DNA of 64,000 bases from Neptunicella marina (GTDB lineage: Bacteria > Pseudomonadota > Gammaproteobacteria > Enterobacterales > Alteromonadaceae), in assembly GCF_014270035.1 (NCBI RefSeq), contig NZ_JACNEP010000002.1:186001-250000 (forward strand). The letters are read 5' to 3'. The notes beneath the pieces were generated by a model. That model searched no databases, was not told the DNA's origin, and was given only the letters and a program-made list of their open reading frames with translations. Every line of letters starts with the position of its first letter. Position 1 is the first letter of the stretch. Shown one piece after another: positions 38,153 to 47,372 of this stretch. The position numbers were made by a program, and so were the translations under genes.

Positions 38153-39160
38153 ATGGCACAACAGCGCATAACCGTAATTCCCGGTGATGGAATTGGTCCC
38201 AGTATCATTGATTCTGCAATTCAAATTCTCGACAAAGTCGGTTGTGATTTCGAATACGATTATGCAGACGCTGGCATTACTGCGCTGGAAAAAGACGGTG
38301 AGTTATTGCCTGCACGCACTCTTGAACTGATTGAACAAAACAAAGTAACCCTTAAGGGGCCTTTAACTACACCCGTTGGTGAAGGTTTCACCTCAATCAA
38401 TGTTAGCCTGCGTAAACAATTTAAACTGTATTCAAATGTGCGTCCGGTACTGAGCTTTAAAGGTACTCAGGCACGTTATGAAAACATCGACATTATCACT
38501 GTACGTGAAAATACCGAGGGTATGTACAGCGGTTTAGGACAGGTTGTGTCCGAAGACGGCAGTGAAGCGCAAGCAATGAGTAAGATCACCCGTGAAGGTG
38601 CAGAGCGCATTGTAACATTCGCCTACGAAATGGCACGTCGTGAAGGCCGCAAAAAAGTCACAGCCGTACACAAAGCCAATATCCTTAAATCAACATCAGG
38701 TTTGTTCCTCAAAGTAGCACGTGAAGTGGGTGAGCGTTACCCAGATATTGAATCGGCTGAAATGATTGTTGATAACTGTTGTATGCAATTGGTGATGAAT
38801 CCTCACCAGTTTGACGTAATTGTCACCACTAACTTATTTGGCGATATTCTATCTGATCTTTGTGCAGGTTTAGTCGGAGGCTTAGGCATGGCACCTGGCG
38901 CCAACATTGGTAGCGATTGCGCAATTTTCGAAGCAGTTCATGGCTCAGCGCCTGACATTGCGGGTAAAAACCTGGCTAACCCGACTTCAGTTATTTTGGC
39001 ATCAGTACAAATGCTGGAATACCTGAATATGGGAGATAAAGCAGAAAAAATCCGCTCTGCACTAAAAGACGTTATTGAGACAGGTGATCGCACTACCCGC
39101 GACTTAGGTGGCGAACATGGCACCACTGACTTTACAGCGGCAATGCTAGAACGTTTATAA
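38153..39160 (+). CDS. NAD-dependent isocitrate dehydrogenase (short, homodimer type)
   Basis: Beta-decarboxylating dehydrogenase of 335 aa acting on isocitrate in the TCA cycle. Family motifs are ITVIPGDGIGPSI, ITVRENTEGMYSGL, and the metal and substrate region around TTNLFGDILSDL. The cofactor loop reads HGSAPDIAGKN: Asp-Ile here marks NAD specificity, in contrast to the Lys-Tyr of E. coli NADP enzyme. 3-isopropylmalate dehydrogenase is a relative, but the ENTEGMYSG segment favours isocitrate. Closed by a strong terminator. Confidence 0.88.
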   Translation: MAQQRITVIPGDGIGPSIIDSAIQILDKVGCDFEYDYADAGITALEKDGELLPARTLELIEQNKVTLKGPLTTPVGEGFTSINVSLRKQFKLYSNVRPVLSFKGTQARYENIDIITVRENTEGMYSGLGQVVSEDGSEAQAMSKITREGAERIVTFAYEMARREGRKKVTAVHKANILKSTSGLFLKVAREVGERYPDIESAEMIVDNCCMQLVMNPHQFDVIVTTNLFGDILSDLCAGLVGGLGMAPGANIGSDCAIFEAVHGSAPDIAGKNLANPTSVILASVQMLEYLNMGDKAEKIRSALKDVIETGDRTTRDLGGEHGTTDFTAAMLERL

Positions 39161-39175
39161 AACAGAATGAAACTG

Positions 39176-39201
39176 AAAAAAGCGCCGACAGGCGCTTTTT
39201 T
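39176..39201 (+). terminator. Rho-independent terminator after isocitrate dehydrogenase
   Basis: AAAAAAGCGCC, loop GACA, GGCGCTTTTTT and a further T run (to 39203). The stem and U tract are canonical. Confidence 0.93.
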
Positions 39202-39282
39202 TTATGTATGCACTATACTCAGGTTTAGCTGGTACGGGTTTTACAGCAAGGAGTAAATTTAAACCGCTTAAGGAGATTAAGG

Positions 39283-39582
39283 ATGAAAAAAATATTCCTG
39301 CCACTTGTTTTAACTGCAGCATGCCTGGTCTCAGGACCTACATTAGCTTTCCCCAATGACAAACTACCTGAAGTAACCAAGGTAATGAGTCAGCAGATAA
39401 ACCTCAATACTGCAACGGAAAAAGAACTTGCAACCCTGCCGGGTATAGGAAAAAGCAAAGCAAAAGCCATCATTGAGTACCGAAATGAACATGGAAAAAT
39501 CACATCACTGAAAGAGCTGGTTCAGATCAAAGGTGTGGGTAAAAAAGTGGTTAGTAAACTTGATGGTAAAGTAACCCTGTAA
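39283..39582 (+). CDS. ComEA-like helix-hairpin-helix protein
   Basis: A 99-aa exported protein. The signal peptide covers residues 1-22 (ending PTLA). Two HhH motifs follow: INLNTATEKELATLPGIGKSKA and LVQIKGVGKKVV. This is the periplasmic DNA-binding ComEA type used in natural transformation. AAGGAG precedes the start. It is a lone gene; no other competence genes are seen in the window. Confidence 0.88.
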   Translation: MKKIFLPLVLTAACLVSGPTLAFPNDKLPEVTKVMSQQINLNTATEKELATLPGIGKSKAKAIIEYRNEHGKITSLKELVQIKGVGKKVVSKLDGKVTL

Positions 39583-39598
39583 CATTCATCTCATCTGC

Positions 39599-39632
39599 AA
39601 TAAGAAAGGGAGCATATGCTCCCTTTCTTATT
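39599..39632. terminator. Perfect 34-bp palindrome, bidirectional terminator
   Basis: The two 17-base arms (AATAAGAAAGGGAGCAT and its exact complement) are perfect and adjacent. The hairpin lies just after comEA and overlaps the galU stop codon (39628-39630), so it can end both convergent transcripts. Confidence 0.8.
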
Positions 39633-40521
39633 TAGCCATTTGTTTGATGTATTTCTTAAATTCATCACCAAGTGCAGGATGGCGCAACGCATATTCAACA
39701 TTGGCTTTCATGTAGCCCAATTTGCTGCCGCAATCATGACTTTTGCCTTTCATATAGTAGGCATCAACCTGTTCCGTATTCATCAGCTCAGCGATAGCAT
39801 CAGTTAACTGAATTTCACCGCCTGCTCCTGGAGGGGTGCGTTCCAGTAACGGCCAGGTTTTAGCTGACAGAACATAACGTCCAACAACGGCTAAATCAGA
39901 AGGCGCATCTTCAAGCGCTGGTTTTTCAACCATGCCATGAATTTTACCCGACTCACCCGGTTTTAGCTCTGCCCCGTCCAAATCAACAATGCCGTATTTA
40001 ACCACATCCTGCTTAGGAACCTGCTCAACCATAATCTGACTGACACGATTAGTATTAAAACGTGCAACCATTTCAGCCATATTGTCTTTTTTAGGGTTGC
40101 TTGCTGCATCATCAATGATCACATCTGGCAGCACCACAGCAAAAGGCTCATCGCCAATCAAAGGATAAGCACAAAGGATTGCATGACCTAAACCTTTGGC
40201 AACCCCCTGACGCACATGCATAATGGTCACATCTTTCGGACAAATGCTTTGCACTTCTTCCAATAACTGGCGCTTTACGCGGGTTTCCAGGGTGGTTTCC
40301 AATTCAAAACTGGTATCAAAATGGTTCTCAATACTGTTTTTACTGGCATGGGTTACCAGAATAATTTCTTTAATACCTGCTGCCACACATTCATTCACTA
40401 CATATTGAATTAGTGGTTTATCTACCAGTGGTAACATCTCTTTGGGAATCGCTTTAGTGGCAGGTAACATGCGGGTACCCAAGCCAGCAACCGGGATCAC
40501 TGCTTTTCTGATTTGACTCAT
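39628..40521 (-). CDS. galU: UTP-glucose-1-phosphate uridylyltransferase
   Basis: GalU makes UDP-glucose from UTP and glucose 1-phosphate. The nucleotide-binding N-terminus reads [21 protein letters not shown]. The 297 aa length is normal. It overlaps ugd as ATGA, so UDP-glucose synthesis and its oxidation to UDP-glucuronate are coupled. The pair sits at the downstream edge of the glycan locus. Confidence 0.96.
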   Translation of the reverse strand: MSQIRKAVIPVAGLGTRMLPATKAIPKEMLPLVDKPLIQYVVNECVAAGIKEIILVTHASKNSIENHFDTSFELETTLETRVKRQLLEEVQSICPKDVTIMHVRQGVAKGLGHAILCAYPLIGDEPFAVVLPDVIIDDAASNPKKDNMAEMVARFNTNRVSQIMVEQVPKQDVVKYGIVDLDGAELKPGESGKIHGMVEKPALEDAPSDLAVVGRYVLSAKTWPLLERTPPGAGGEIQLTDAIAELMNTEQVDAYYMKGKSHDCGSKLGYMKANVEYALRHPALGDEFKKYIKQMAK

Positions 40522-41864
40522 AATACTTTTCCTTCTAACGACTTTCCTCGGCCTATAGCGTAGTAATGCAAGCCACGTTCCAGCATGTCTTCAACATCAT
40601 ATAAGTTGCGGCCATCAAAGATCACAGGTTGCTTTAATGAAGTTTTAATTAAGTCAAAATCAGGTGCCCGGAATGCCTGCCATTCGGTGCAAACGACAAG
40701 GCAATCTGCGCCTTTGAGTGCTTGCTCTTTGTTCCCCATTAGAGACAAGTCGTCACGCAATCCATAGATACGTTGTGTTTCTTCCATCGCCTCAGGATCA
40801 TAGGCCTGAACCTTAGCCCCAGCTTGCCACAACTGCTCCATCAGCACACGGCTGGATGCCTCACGCATATCATCAGTATTGGGTTTAAATGAAAGCCCCC
40901 ATAAGGCAATAGTTTTACCACTGATGTCGTTATCAAAATGACGCATAATGTAGCTAAACAGCTTTTCTTTTTGTGCGTAGTTAACACTCTCTACCGCTTC
41001 CAAAATTTGCGCTTTATAACCCACACCATTTGCACTACGGATTAGCGCCTGCACATCTTTGGGGAAACAGGACCCACCATAACCACAACCAGGATAAATA
41101 AACTGGTAACCAATACGCGGATCTGAACCAATACCTTTACGTACATTTTCGATATCAGCACCAAAACGCTCGGCCAGGTTAGACATCTCATTCATAAAAC
41201 TAATCTTGGTAGCCAGCATGCAGTTTGCAGCGTATTTGGTCAATTCCGCACTACGAATATCCATCACAATGACTTTATCGTGATTACGATTAAAGGGTGC
41301 ATATAACTGACGTAATGTTTTTTCGGCTTTAGCCGAACTGGTGCCAAGAATAATACGATCAGGGCGCATACAATCATTTACCGCAGCCCCTTCTTTTAAG
41401 AATTCAGGATTGGATACCACATCATATTCGGTGGCTTTATTCAGCTCTTTAAGCTTTGCGGTAACCGCGGCGTTAACCTTATCTGAAGTACCGACTGGCA
41501 CTGTCGATTTTGTTACTATTATTTTACGGTCCTGCATATGCTCAGCAATGGTACTGGCAACGGCTAATACATATTTAAGGTCTGCTGAGCCATCTTCATC
41601 AGGCGGCGTACCTACCGCAATAAAAATAACTTCACCATGTTCAACGCCTTTTTTGGCATCAGTGGTGAAATTTAAACGCCCCTGCTCAAAATTACTTTTA
41701 ACCATAGGCTCAAGGCCGGGTTCATAAATTGGGATAATGCCTTGTTCTAAATCATCAACCCTAGCCTGATTCACATCAACGCATACGACATCATGTCCGA
41801 CTTCGGCAAGCACGGCTCCCTGTACCAACCCGACATAACCTATTCCAAATACGGTTACTTTCAC
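40518..41864 (-). CDS. ugd: UDP-glucose 6-dehydrogenase
   Basis: Ugd oxidises UDP-glucose to UDP-glucuronate, a precursor of acidic capsules. The N-terminal Rossmann motif is [19 protein letters not shown]. The catalytic cysteine lies in [10 protein letters not shown] (near residue 260). The length is 448 aa. Its position with galU at the end of the sulfotransferase and glycosyltransferase cluster suggests glucuronate or a derived sugar in the glycan; that is inference. Confidence 0.96.
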   Translation of the reverse strand: MKVTVFGIGYVGLVQGAVLAEVGHDVVCVDVNQARVDDLEQGIIPIYEPGLEPMVKSNFEQGRLNFTTDAKKGVEHGEVIFIAVGTPPDEDGSADLKYVLAVASTIAEHMQDRKIIVTKSTVPVGTSDKVNAAVTAKLKELNKATEYDVVSNPEFLKEGAAVNDCMRPDRIILGTSSAKAEKTLRQLYAPFNRNHDKVIVMDIRSAELTKYAANCMLATKISFMNEMSNLAERFGADIENVRKGIGSDPRIGYQFIYPGCGYGGSCFPKDVQALIRSANGVGYKAQILEAVESVNYAQKEKLFSYIMRHFDNDISGKTIALWGLSFKPNTDDMREASSRVLMEQLWQAGAKVQAYDPEAMEETQRIYGLRDDLSLMGNKEQALKGADCLVVCTEWQAFRAPDFDLIKTSLKQPVIFDGRNLYDVEDMLERGLHYYAIGRGKSLEGKVL

Positions 41865-41909
41865 AATCTAAAATCCTTTATTTATCAATAAAAAACTGAT
41901 GAGTTATAA

Positions 41910-42779
41910 CTACCAATTATCGTTATAGGATCCATCTCTCATACGAAGACCGTCCCAAATCCCTCTCACCATAAAGATTAAACGTTCTTTCTTATTATTT
42001 TGTAGAAAAGTATTGGCAAAAAAGCGAATTGGCATAACTAATATATTTCTTATCTTCCAATATAGAGGCACATAATCTCGACGAGTTAAAATCAATATAT
42101 TTCTAAACTGGTAATATAAACGAATGGGTGAACCTACTTTATAGGTAATACCTGCAAATTTACTACGTGCATCCCCCAACCTGTGTACCATATACAAGTT
42201 ATTTGCTATGGCTACATCAAAGTTTTTTCTTCTGGCCCGCCAACACCACTCATGATCTACACCATCGATAAATAACCTTTCATCTTTAAAACCTGTTAAC
42301 TCAAGCTGATGTAAATCGATCAACATACCAGAAGAAATAATTTGTGTTACACAAACAAAGTCTTCATGAACAAATAACTCTTTTTGCACCCTGGGCTTAA
42401 CAAGTTTTTCAGAGAACGAGCACACAATTCTTGGCCCTATAGCAATTACTCTTTTATTGTCCGTTTGAGCACTTGAGAGTTGGTCAGAAAGAGATTTAAC
42501 GAAATACTCATCTACTAAGCTATCTTGATCAAGCAGTAAAGCTCGGTCACATTTTGCTAAACATAGGTCACTAAGACCCACATTCTGTGCCGCTGCTATA
42601 CCGATATTTGACGAAAAGTGATGATAACTTAAATTTGCCCTATCTAAGTTAAGCTCTGAAGGACGGGGAGAATTATCTATCACACAAAGTGCATCGACCT
42701 GGCCACTAACTTTGTTGACCAAAGCCTGCGCTTCCGCCAAGAAAGGGTTAAATAGAACTATGACTGCACCGATTTTCAA
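41910..42779 (-). CDS. Glycosyltransferase family 2 (rhamnosyltransferase-like)
   Basis: A 289-aa GT2 protein. It starts IGAVIVLFNPF, has the SNIGIAAAQNVG and LLLDQDS motifs (DxD-type metal site), and ends with the FIDGVDHEWCWRARRKNF segment typical of RfbF/WbbL-like rhamnosyltransferases. It probably adds a sugar from a nucleotide donor to a lipid-linked acceptor at the cytoplasmic membrane face. Overlaps the preceding GT2 by 4 bp. Confidence 0.88.
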   Translation of the reverse strand: MKIGAVIVLFNPFLAEAQALVNKVSGQVDALCVIDNSPRPSELNLDRANLSYHHFSSNIGIAAAQNVGLSDLCLAKCDRALLLDQDSLVDEYFVKSLSDQLSSAQTDNKRVIAIGPRIVCSFSEKLVKPRVQKELFVHEDFVCVTQIISSGMLIDLHQLELTGFKDERLFIDGVDHEWCWRARRKNFDVAIANNLYMVHRLGDARSKFAGITYKVGSPIRLYYQFRNILILTRRDYVPLYWKIRNILVMPIRFFANTFLQNNKKERLIFMVRGIWDGLRMRDGSYNDNW

Positions 42780-43690
42780 TGTTTTACAATCTTTTCCAGT
42801 AAGTAACGATCAAAAGTATACGCAATTTTTATTATTTGCGAAGGCATCATACGCAAACATATTACAGCACATGCATACATAATATTTGCCACAGTAAACT
42901 GATTTAATTTTTTCATAGTATACCAACGAGCTTTAAATTCATTTATAGACTTATTAATTCCCCTACGCTTATAGAAATTATTCACTCGTCGAAACTTTAA
43001 GAGTTTCTCGCTTAAATTAGTAAATTTGTAACCAGCTGCCGCTAAATCAGCCCATAGAAAATAGTCCTGGGTATTGGCTAACTTTTCACTATAGCGGAAC
43101 CCAGCATCAAAGACACTAAACCTTAACCCTACAGTAGGATGATTAAGTGAACACCTTTTCGGCAAGAATTTTATTATTTCTTCATGTGACAACGGTAACT
43201 TACGTTGTCCCACAACATTTCCTTGTTCATTTATTTCATCTAAAGCACTACCCAAAATACTAACAGAAGGATTGCTTTTTAAGAATTTAGTCTGAACTAG
43301 TAACCTATTTTCACATGCTATATCGTCAGCATCCATACGGAAAAAAAACAGTGGCGCCAATCGTTTGGACCATTCGACGACATAATTCATACAAGCACTT
43401 AAGCCTCTATTTTCGCTGCTACGAATTAAAGCAACATTTCGATGCTTAAATAAAGTATCGCGCACCAAGCTCTCAATTTCGCCACCAACTTCCCCATCAA
43501 AGACAATAGCAAAAACAAAGTCAGTATATAATTGGCTCAAAACGCTTTCGATCGCTTGTTGAACCCAGTCAACTCGATCACCTTTATAAACGGCCATTCC
43601 TACAACAGCCTCACATGTAGAAACCTTCACTTCAGTATCTACAGTAAACTTATCTATCAATGTTAAAACTCTATTCGTTTTGTACCTCAA
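42776..43690 (-). CDS. Glycosyltransferase family 2
   Basis: A GT2 protein with ESVLSQLYTDFVFAIVFDGEV, SSENRGLSACMN, and RMDADDIA (the DxD motif). The longest frame gives 304 aa from a TTG without a ribosome site. The family usually begins near VGMAVYKGD, so the true start may be up to about 90 bp downstream. It is separated from the next upstream gene by 110 bp with no feature seen. Overlaps the next GT2 by 4 bp. Confidence 0.82.
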   Translation of the reverse strand: MRYKTNRVLTLIDKFTVDTEVKVSTCEAVVGMAVYKGDRVDWVQQAIESVLSQLYTDFVFAIVFDGEVGGEIESLVRDTLFKHRNVALIRSSENRGLSACMNYVVEWSKRLAPLFFFRMDADDIACENRLLVQTKFLKSNPSVSILGSALDEINEQGNVVGQRKLPLSHEEIIKFLPKRCSLNHPTVGLRFSVFDAGFRYSEKLANTQDYFLWADLAAAGYKFTNLSEKLLKFRRVNNFYKRRGINKSINEFKARWYTMKKLNQFTVANIMYACAVICLRMMPSQIIKIAYTFDRYLLEKIVKH

Positions 43691-43800
43691 ATGGAGGAAA
43701 CTTATTTTGTCATCGAGGTATATATTAATCGGCTAAAAGTAACAGAAGATTGGTGAAAAATCCTTGTTAAATTCCATAAAGATGTAATCGTCTTAGAGAC

Positions 43801-45513
43801 TTAACTCCGGATGCTAAAATCTTCATAAGACAAGGTTAAATGTCTATTATATGCGGGATCTTTTTCAATTATCTCATTCCATGTATTTTGGATATAATCA
43901 ACCTCACCTGCGAATCTATGCTGTTTTTCTGGCGTATCCTCATGACCTCTAGACACAGACTCATGATGAAACAAAATAGCTTCAGCGCAATACACGTTGC
44001 GCTTATTAGACAATGCAACTCTTAAGCATAAATCTACATCATTGAAAGCTACTTTTAATTCCCTTTCATTCAATCCACCTACTTCCAGAAAATCACTTTT
44101 CTTAATTAAAAGACAAGCTGCAGTCACGGCACTAAAGTTATTTGTAGCAACTAATCTGGCTAGATAACCATCATGGTCACAAGGGAAAAACTTATGGGCA
44201 TGCCCTGCCCCACCACCGTATCCCATTACTACGCCAGCATGTTGAATTAATTTATTGGGGTAGAGCAGTTTTGCTCCAACACAACCAACATCTTTCCTAC
44301 AAACATGCCCAACCATATATCTGAGCCAATTGTGGTCTATGACTTCAATATCATTATTAACCAGACCAATGATACTTCCATTTGCATACTTAACCGCAAA
44401 ATTATTAATCGCTGAATAATTAAATTCATGTGGATATTTCAGAACCCGAATTTTGTCGTTCTGAGAAAGCTCTGAAAAATAATCAAGTGACTCCTTTTCG
44501 TCAGAGTTATTGTCAACTAAAAGAATTTCGAAATTTTGATAACTAGTTTTTTGCAGAATTGATTCAATACACTTCTGAACTAAGTCTTTCGCATTCTTTG
44601 TTGGTATGATTAAACTAACTTTTGGCTTGTCTGAAACATTCCAACACAAACTTAATATATTGGATTTTTTAGAAACGGTGACTTGAGCAATTCCACTGAT
44701 TTTTTTCAATACTTTTGTGCCCACAAGATCCGTTATTAATTCAGCGTAATGAGGACGGTGCAACAGAGTAAAACTAATATGCGTAGGATAAAATTTAGCA
44801 TTTTCGATGTACTGCTCTATAAACCAAGACGCGATACATCCAACATCTATATTATCTACAGACATCAAGAAATGTCGAACATTCCTGAGATAAATTCCAC
44901 TCCTTATGTATGCTGTTGTTATCTGTAAATCCGGATTCCAGTCAGGATAAAATTTAGGTGAAAATCGACTATTTTTTTCCAACGAATCAGTATCAACATA
45001 GGCTATGTCAGCATTTTTAGTAAAGTGATTTAGGGCTATCAGTAATAACGAGTGAACATAATCACCATTAAAAATCAAAAATGTAGGATTTTGTATACAA
45101 TCGAAATCAGCATCTCCAAAATGCAAAATTTTTGCATTTTCAAGGCTATTCTTAATTATTTTCTGAAATTTTGAAGAGAATTCTGGCAGTATAAACCAAC
45201 AATTCGCAAATGGGGTTTCGAGATTTTTTATCCCATCAATTGTAATTTTTAAAGCTACTAAATCTGTAGTTGGACACAAAATAATTAAGTCGACTTTCTC
45301 ATCAATTATCGGAAGTAAACTCAGCTCCGTGTTTTGTAATTCTATATTATCCTGGTATAGCTTCTGTTCCAGTTGCTCTCTGACCAAGCGATGCTGAATC
45401 AATTGGGTTCGATACCAATGTGCTATTTTAGTATGTTGTCTTAGTTTCAATCTCCAGGTAACTGGCATTAAGCGTATTAGTAACTTTAATGTTTTAATTC
45501 CAAAATATTTCAC
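43801..45513 (-). CDS. Two-domain glycosyltransferase family 2
   Basis: A 570-aa protein with two GT2-like halves. The N-terminal half is degenerate but keeps the family marker FSPKFYPDWNPDL. The C-terminal half is a full GT2 core: KVSLIIPTKNAKDLVQKCI, LVDNNSDE, LVNNDIEV, and FNDVDLCLRV. This architecture is common in O-antigen and surface-glycan loci. Only the C-terminal half is expected to be catalytic. Follows the sulfotransferase at 45521 by 7 bp. Confidence 0.88.
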   Translation of the reverse strand: MKYFGIKTLKLLIRLMPVTWRLKLRQHTKIAHWYRTQLIQHRLVREQLEQKLYQDNIELQNTELSLLPIIDEKVDLIILCPTTDLVALKITIDGIKNLETPFANCWFILPEFSSKFQKIIKNSLENAKILHFGDADFDCIQNPTFLIFNGDYVHSLLLIALNHFTKNADIAYVDTDSLEKNSRFSPKFYPDWNPDLQITTAYIRSGIYLRNVRHFLMSVDNIDVGCIASWFIEQYIENAKFYPTHISFTLLHRPHYAELITDLVGTKVLKKISGIAQVTVSKKSNILSLCWNVSDKPKVSLIIPTKNAKDLVQKCIESILQKTSYQNFEILLVDNNSDEKESLDYFSELSQNDKIRVLKYPHEFNYSAINNFAVKYANGSIIGLVNNDIEVIDHNWLRYMVGHVCRKDVGCVGAKLLYPNKLIQHAGVVMGYGGGAGHAHKFFPCDHDGYLARLVATNNFSAVTAACLLIKKSDFLEVGGLNERELKVAFNDVDLCLRVALSNKRNVYCAEAILFHHESVSRGHEDTPEKQHRFAGEVDYIQNTWNEIIEKDPAYNRHLTLSYEDFSIRS

Positions 45514-45520
45514 TTAACAC

Positions 45521-46456
45521 CTAATACATCGGGAGTGGTTGTTTTGTATGATTATTTATTAGTTCTATCTTATCGTAAGGATTAGTTTTAATTGAATATC
45601 TAAAACCAACATACCCCAATCGATTTACACCAAGTTTTCTTAACGGTGCGTGAAAACCGTTTGCTACTAATGTTGATACTTTTTCCCCATTTATAATCAT
45701 GTCTAGCATGACCGGTTCGTCTGAATTTTCATAAAAAGCAAAGCCATTGATGACATTCCGTTTAGGATTGACCTCCCAAGACCCATGCATAAAAGGTTGC
45801 CCTGAAAACAAAGATATTTTCTCCCTCCACATAAACTTTTCCAACAACTTATTATAAAGCTCGATATCTTTTTGATTTAATTTAATAACACTTTGAACGT
45901 CAGATTCAGTAGGAACAAATAAATCTCGCTTACTAGCTGTATTTACTTTTTTATGTCGGAGTTTCCCTTTATTAAGCCTACTTTCGAGTAATTCAATAGA
46001 TTTTTCATAATGCTCTGCTACACCGACAAATCCAATTGCAGACCAAGGAACACCATTTAAAAACTGGCTTTGACTATTAACCATTCTTGGCATTGATATA
46101 AATTCATCAAACGAACCTTCAAAACCACTATATCGCCTAACATGTTTATATTCGGAAACAATACGTTCAAGAGGATTTCTCACAAATGTAATGAGATTCA
46201 AGCAATTTGATAAGTTTAAATAGCGGGAGACTGAAAAGTGACCATAAATAGCTTCAACGCCAGCATCAATAAATTGATACATGTCTTTTTGGTTGTAATA
46301 ATTATTCAACACTAGTTGATTAGTTATTTTCTCTTGAGGCCCATAATCTGAAACAAAATTCTTTTCACCATAAACTTCAACCAGTGCTTCTCTTAAGCTG
46401 GTACCTGCAGTTTTAGGTATATGTACAAATAAAGAAACTGATTTATTTTGTATCAA
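45521..46456 (-). CDS. Sulfotransferase, family 2 type
   Basis: A 311-aa PAPS-dependent carbohydrate sulfotransferase candidate. The 5'-phosphosulfate loop is HIPKTAGTSLREA (residues 12-24). The 3'-phosphate site is FVRNPLERIVSEYKH. This is the Sulfotransfer_2 layout (chondroitin/heparan 2-O type). The start is TTG with a weak ribosome site. The C-terminal 90 residues are an extra domain without a match that I recognise. Confidence 0.85.
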   Translation of the reverse strand: MIQNKSVSLFVHIPKTAGTSLREALVEVYGEKNFVSDYGPQEKITNQLVLNNYYNQKDMYQFIDAGVEAIYGHFSVSRYLNLSNCLNLITFVRNPLERIVSEYKHVRRYSGFEGSFDEFISMPRMVNSQSQFLNGVPWSAIGFVGVAEHYEKSIELLESRLNKGKLRHKKVNTASKRDLFVPTESDVQSVIKLNQKDIELYNKLLEKFMWREKISLFSGQPFMHGSWEVNPKRNVINGFAFYENSDEPVMLDMIINGEKVSTLVANGFHAPLRKLGVNRLGYVGFRYSIKTNPYDKIELINNHTKQPLPMY

Positions 46457-46476
46457 TGTAATATCTCAATGCTATT

Positions 46477-47361
46477 TTAAATGAATTGTTCAGCGAGTGT
46501 TTCTGCTACGCCTTTTGTTGTTTGTAACTGAGTTATTTCCTGTTGTTTACGCTGCTGCTCTATTCTTTGCATATCTGACCCAAGATATTTTTGAACAATG
46601 TTGGCCAGGCTGTCTTCATTTTCAAAACATACGCCAGAATAATGCCCCAATGCATCCTTGTTCCAATCGGAAATAACAAATGCCCCAGCCATCACAAAAT
46701 CAACATATTTGTGACTAACAGTCCCCATCTTATTCATCATATTATGATGGTCAATCAAACAAATTTTACTACCTTTAGCCAACATTGGTATCTCTTCGTA
46801 TGGAACGGTCCGCGCAACCCAGTAACTTTTTGCAAGCGGATTTCCTTCATAGTGATCCCAATTAGGACCATAAATATTGAATTTGAGATTATTTTGCTCA
46901 ACTATCGGTAAAACAGCTTCTACGATCGGTCGCACTCTAGGTGTACCAATAAAAGAGACATCACATTGATAGCGAGGACGGGTCCTATTTGAAGGGCTTA
47001 ATGAAGAAAACGGACGAATAATATCAATCTGTTTAGATGTCTTAAATTCGGCCTGAGTTCTTTTTTGCTCTAAGAATAATTTTACTCCTTCACTGCAGAC
47101 AAATACTTTGTCAAAACGCTTAATATTATCCAGCTTTTCCGCATGGCAATATATCAACGCGATATTATTTGCACTTGGGTCAAATTTACCTACTTCAGGA
47201 TAAAAATGACGTTGTGGCCCACCTAAAAAGTAAATCCTGTTTTTAGATGCTGCACGATATTGGTACCCTAAGGCGGTTAATGCTTCCTTTAAGTTAATAT
47301 AGAGCCGATAGTCGTACCACAAAACATTCTTATGTGGAGATGCAATGCAAAAGTCTTTCAT
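46477..47361 (-). CDS. Glycosyltransferase, GT1/CgeB-like C-terminal domain
   Basis: A 294-aa protein. The C-terminal half carries SFIGTPRVRPIVEAVL, FNIYGPNWDHYEG, YEEIPMLAKGSKICLI and HKYVDFVMAGAFVIS, matching the Glyco_trans_1_2 (CgeB-like) group of GT-B enzymes. The N-terminal half is the acceptor side. Probable sugar transferase of the surface glycan; donor and acceptor unknown. It sits between the sulfatase gene (11-bp gap) and a sulfotransferase gene. Confidence 0.78.
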   Translation of the reverse strand: MKDFCIASPHKNVLWYDYRLYINLKEALTALGYQYRAASKNRIYFLGGPQRHFYPEVGKFDPSANNIALIYCHAEKLDNIKRFDKVFVCSEGVKLFLEQKRTQAEFKTSKQIDIIRPFSSLSPSNRTRPRYQCDVSFIGTPRVRPIVEAVLPIVEQNNLKFNIYGPNWDHYEGNPLAKSYWVARTVPYEEIPMLAKGSKICLIDHHNMMNKMGTVSHKYVDFVMAGAFVISDWNKDALGHYSGVCFENEDSLANIVQKYLGSDMQRIEQQRKQQEITQLQTTKGVAETLAEQFI

Positions 47362-47372
47362 GAAAAATCTTA

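Noticed and set aside
43691-43800. Small gene or repeat in the gap between two glycosyltransferase genes
   Set aside because: No frame with a ribosome site, no hairpin of note; nothing supported.
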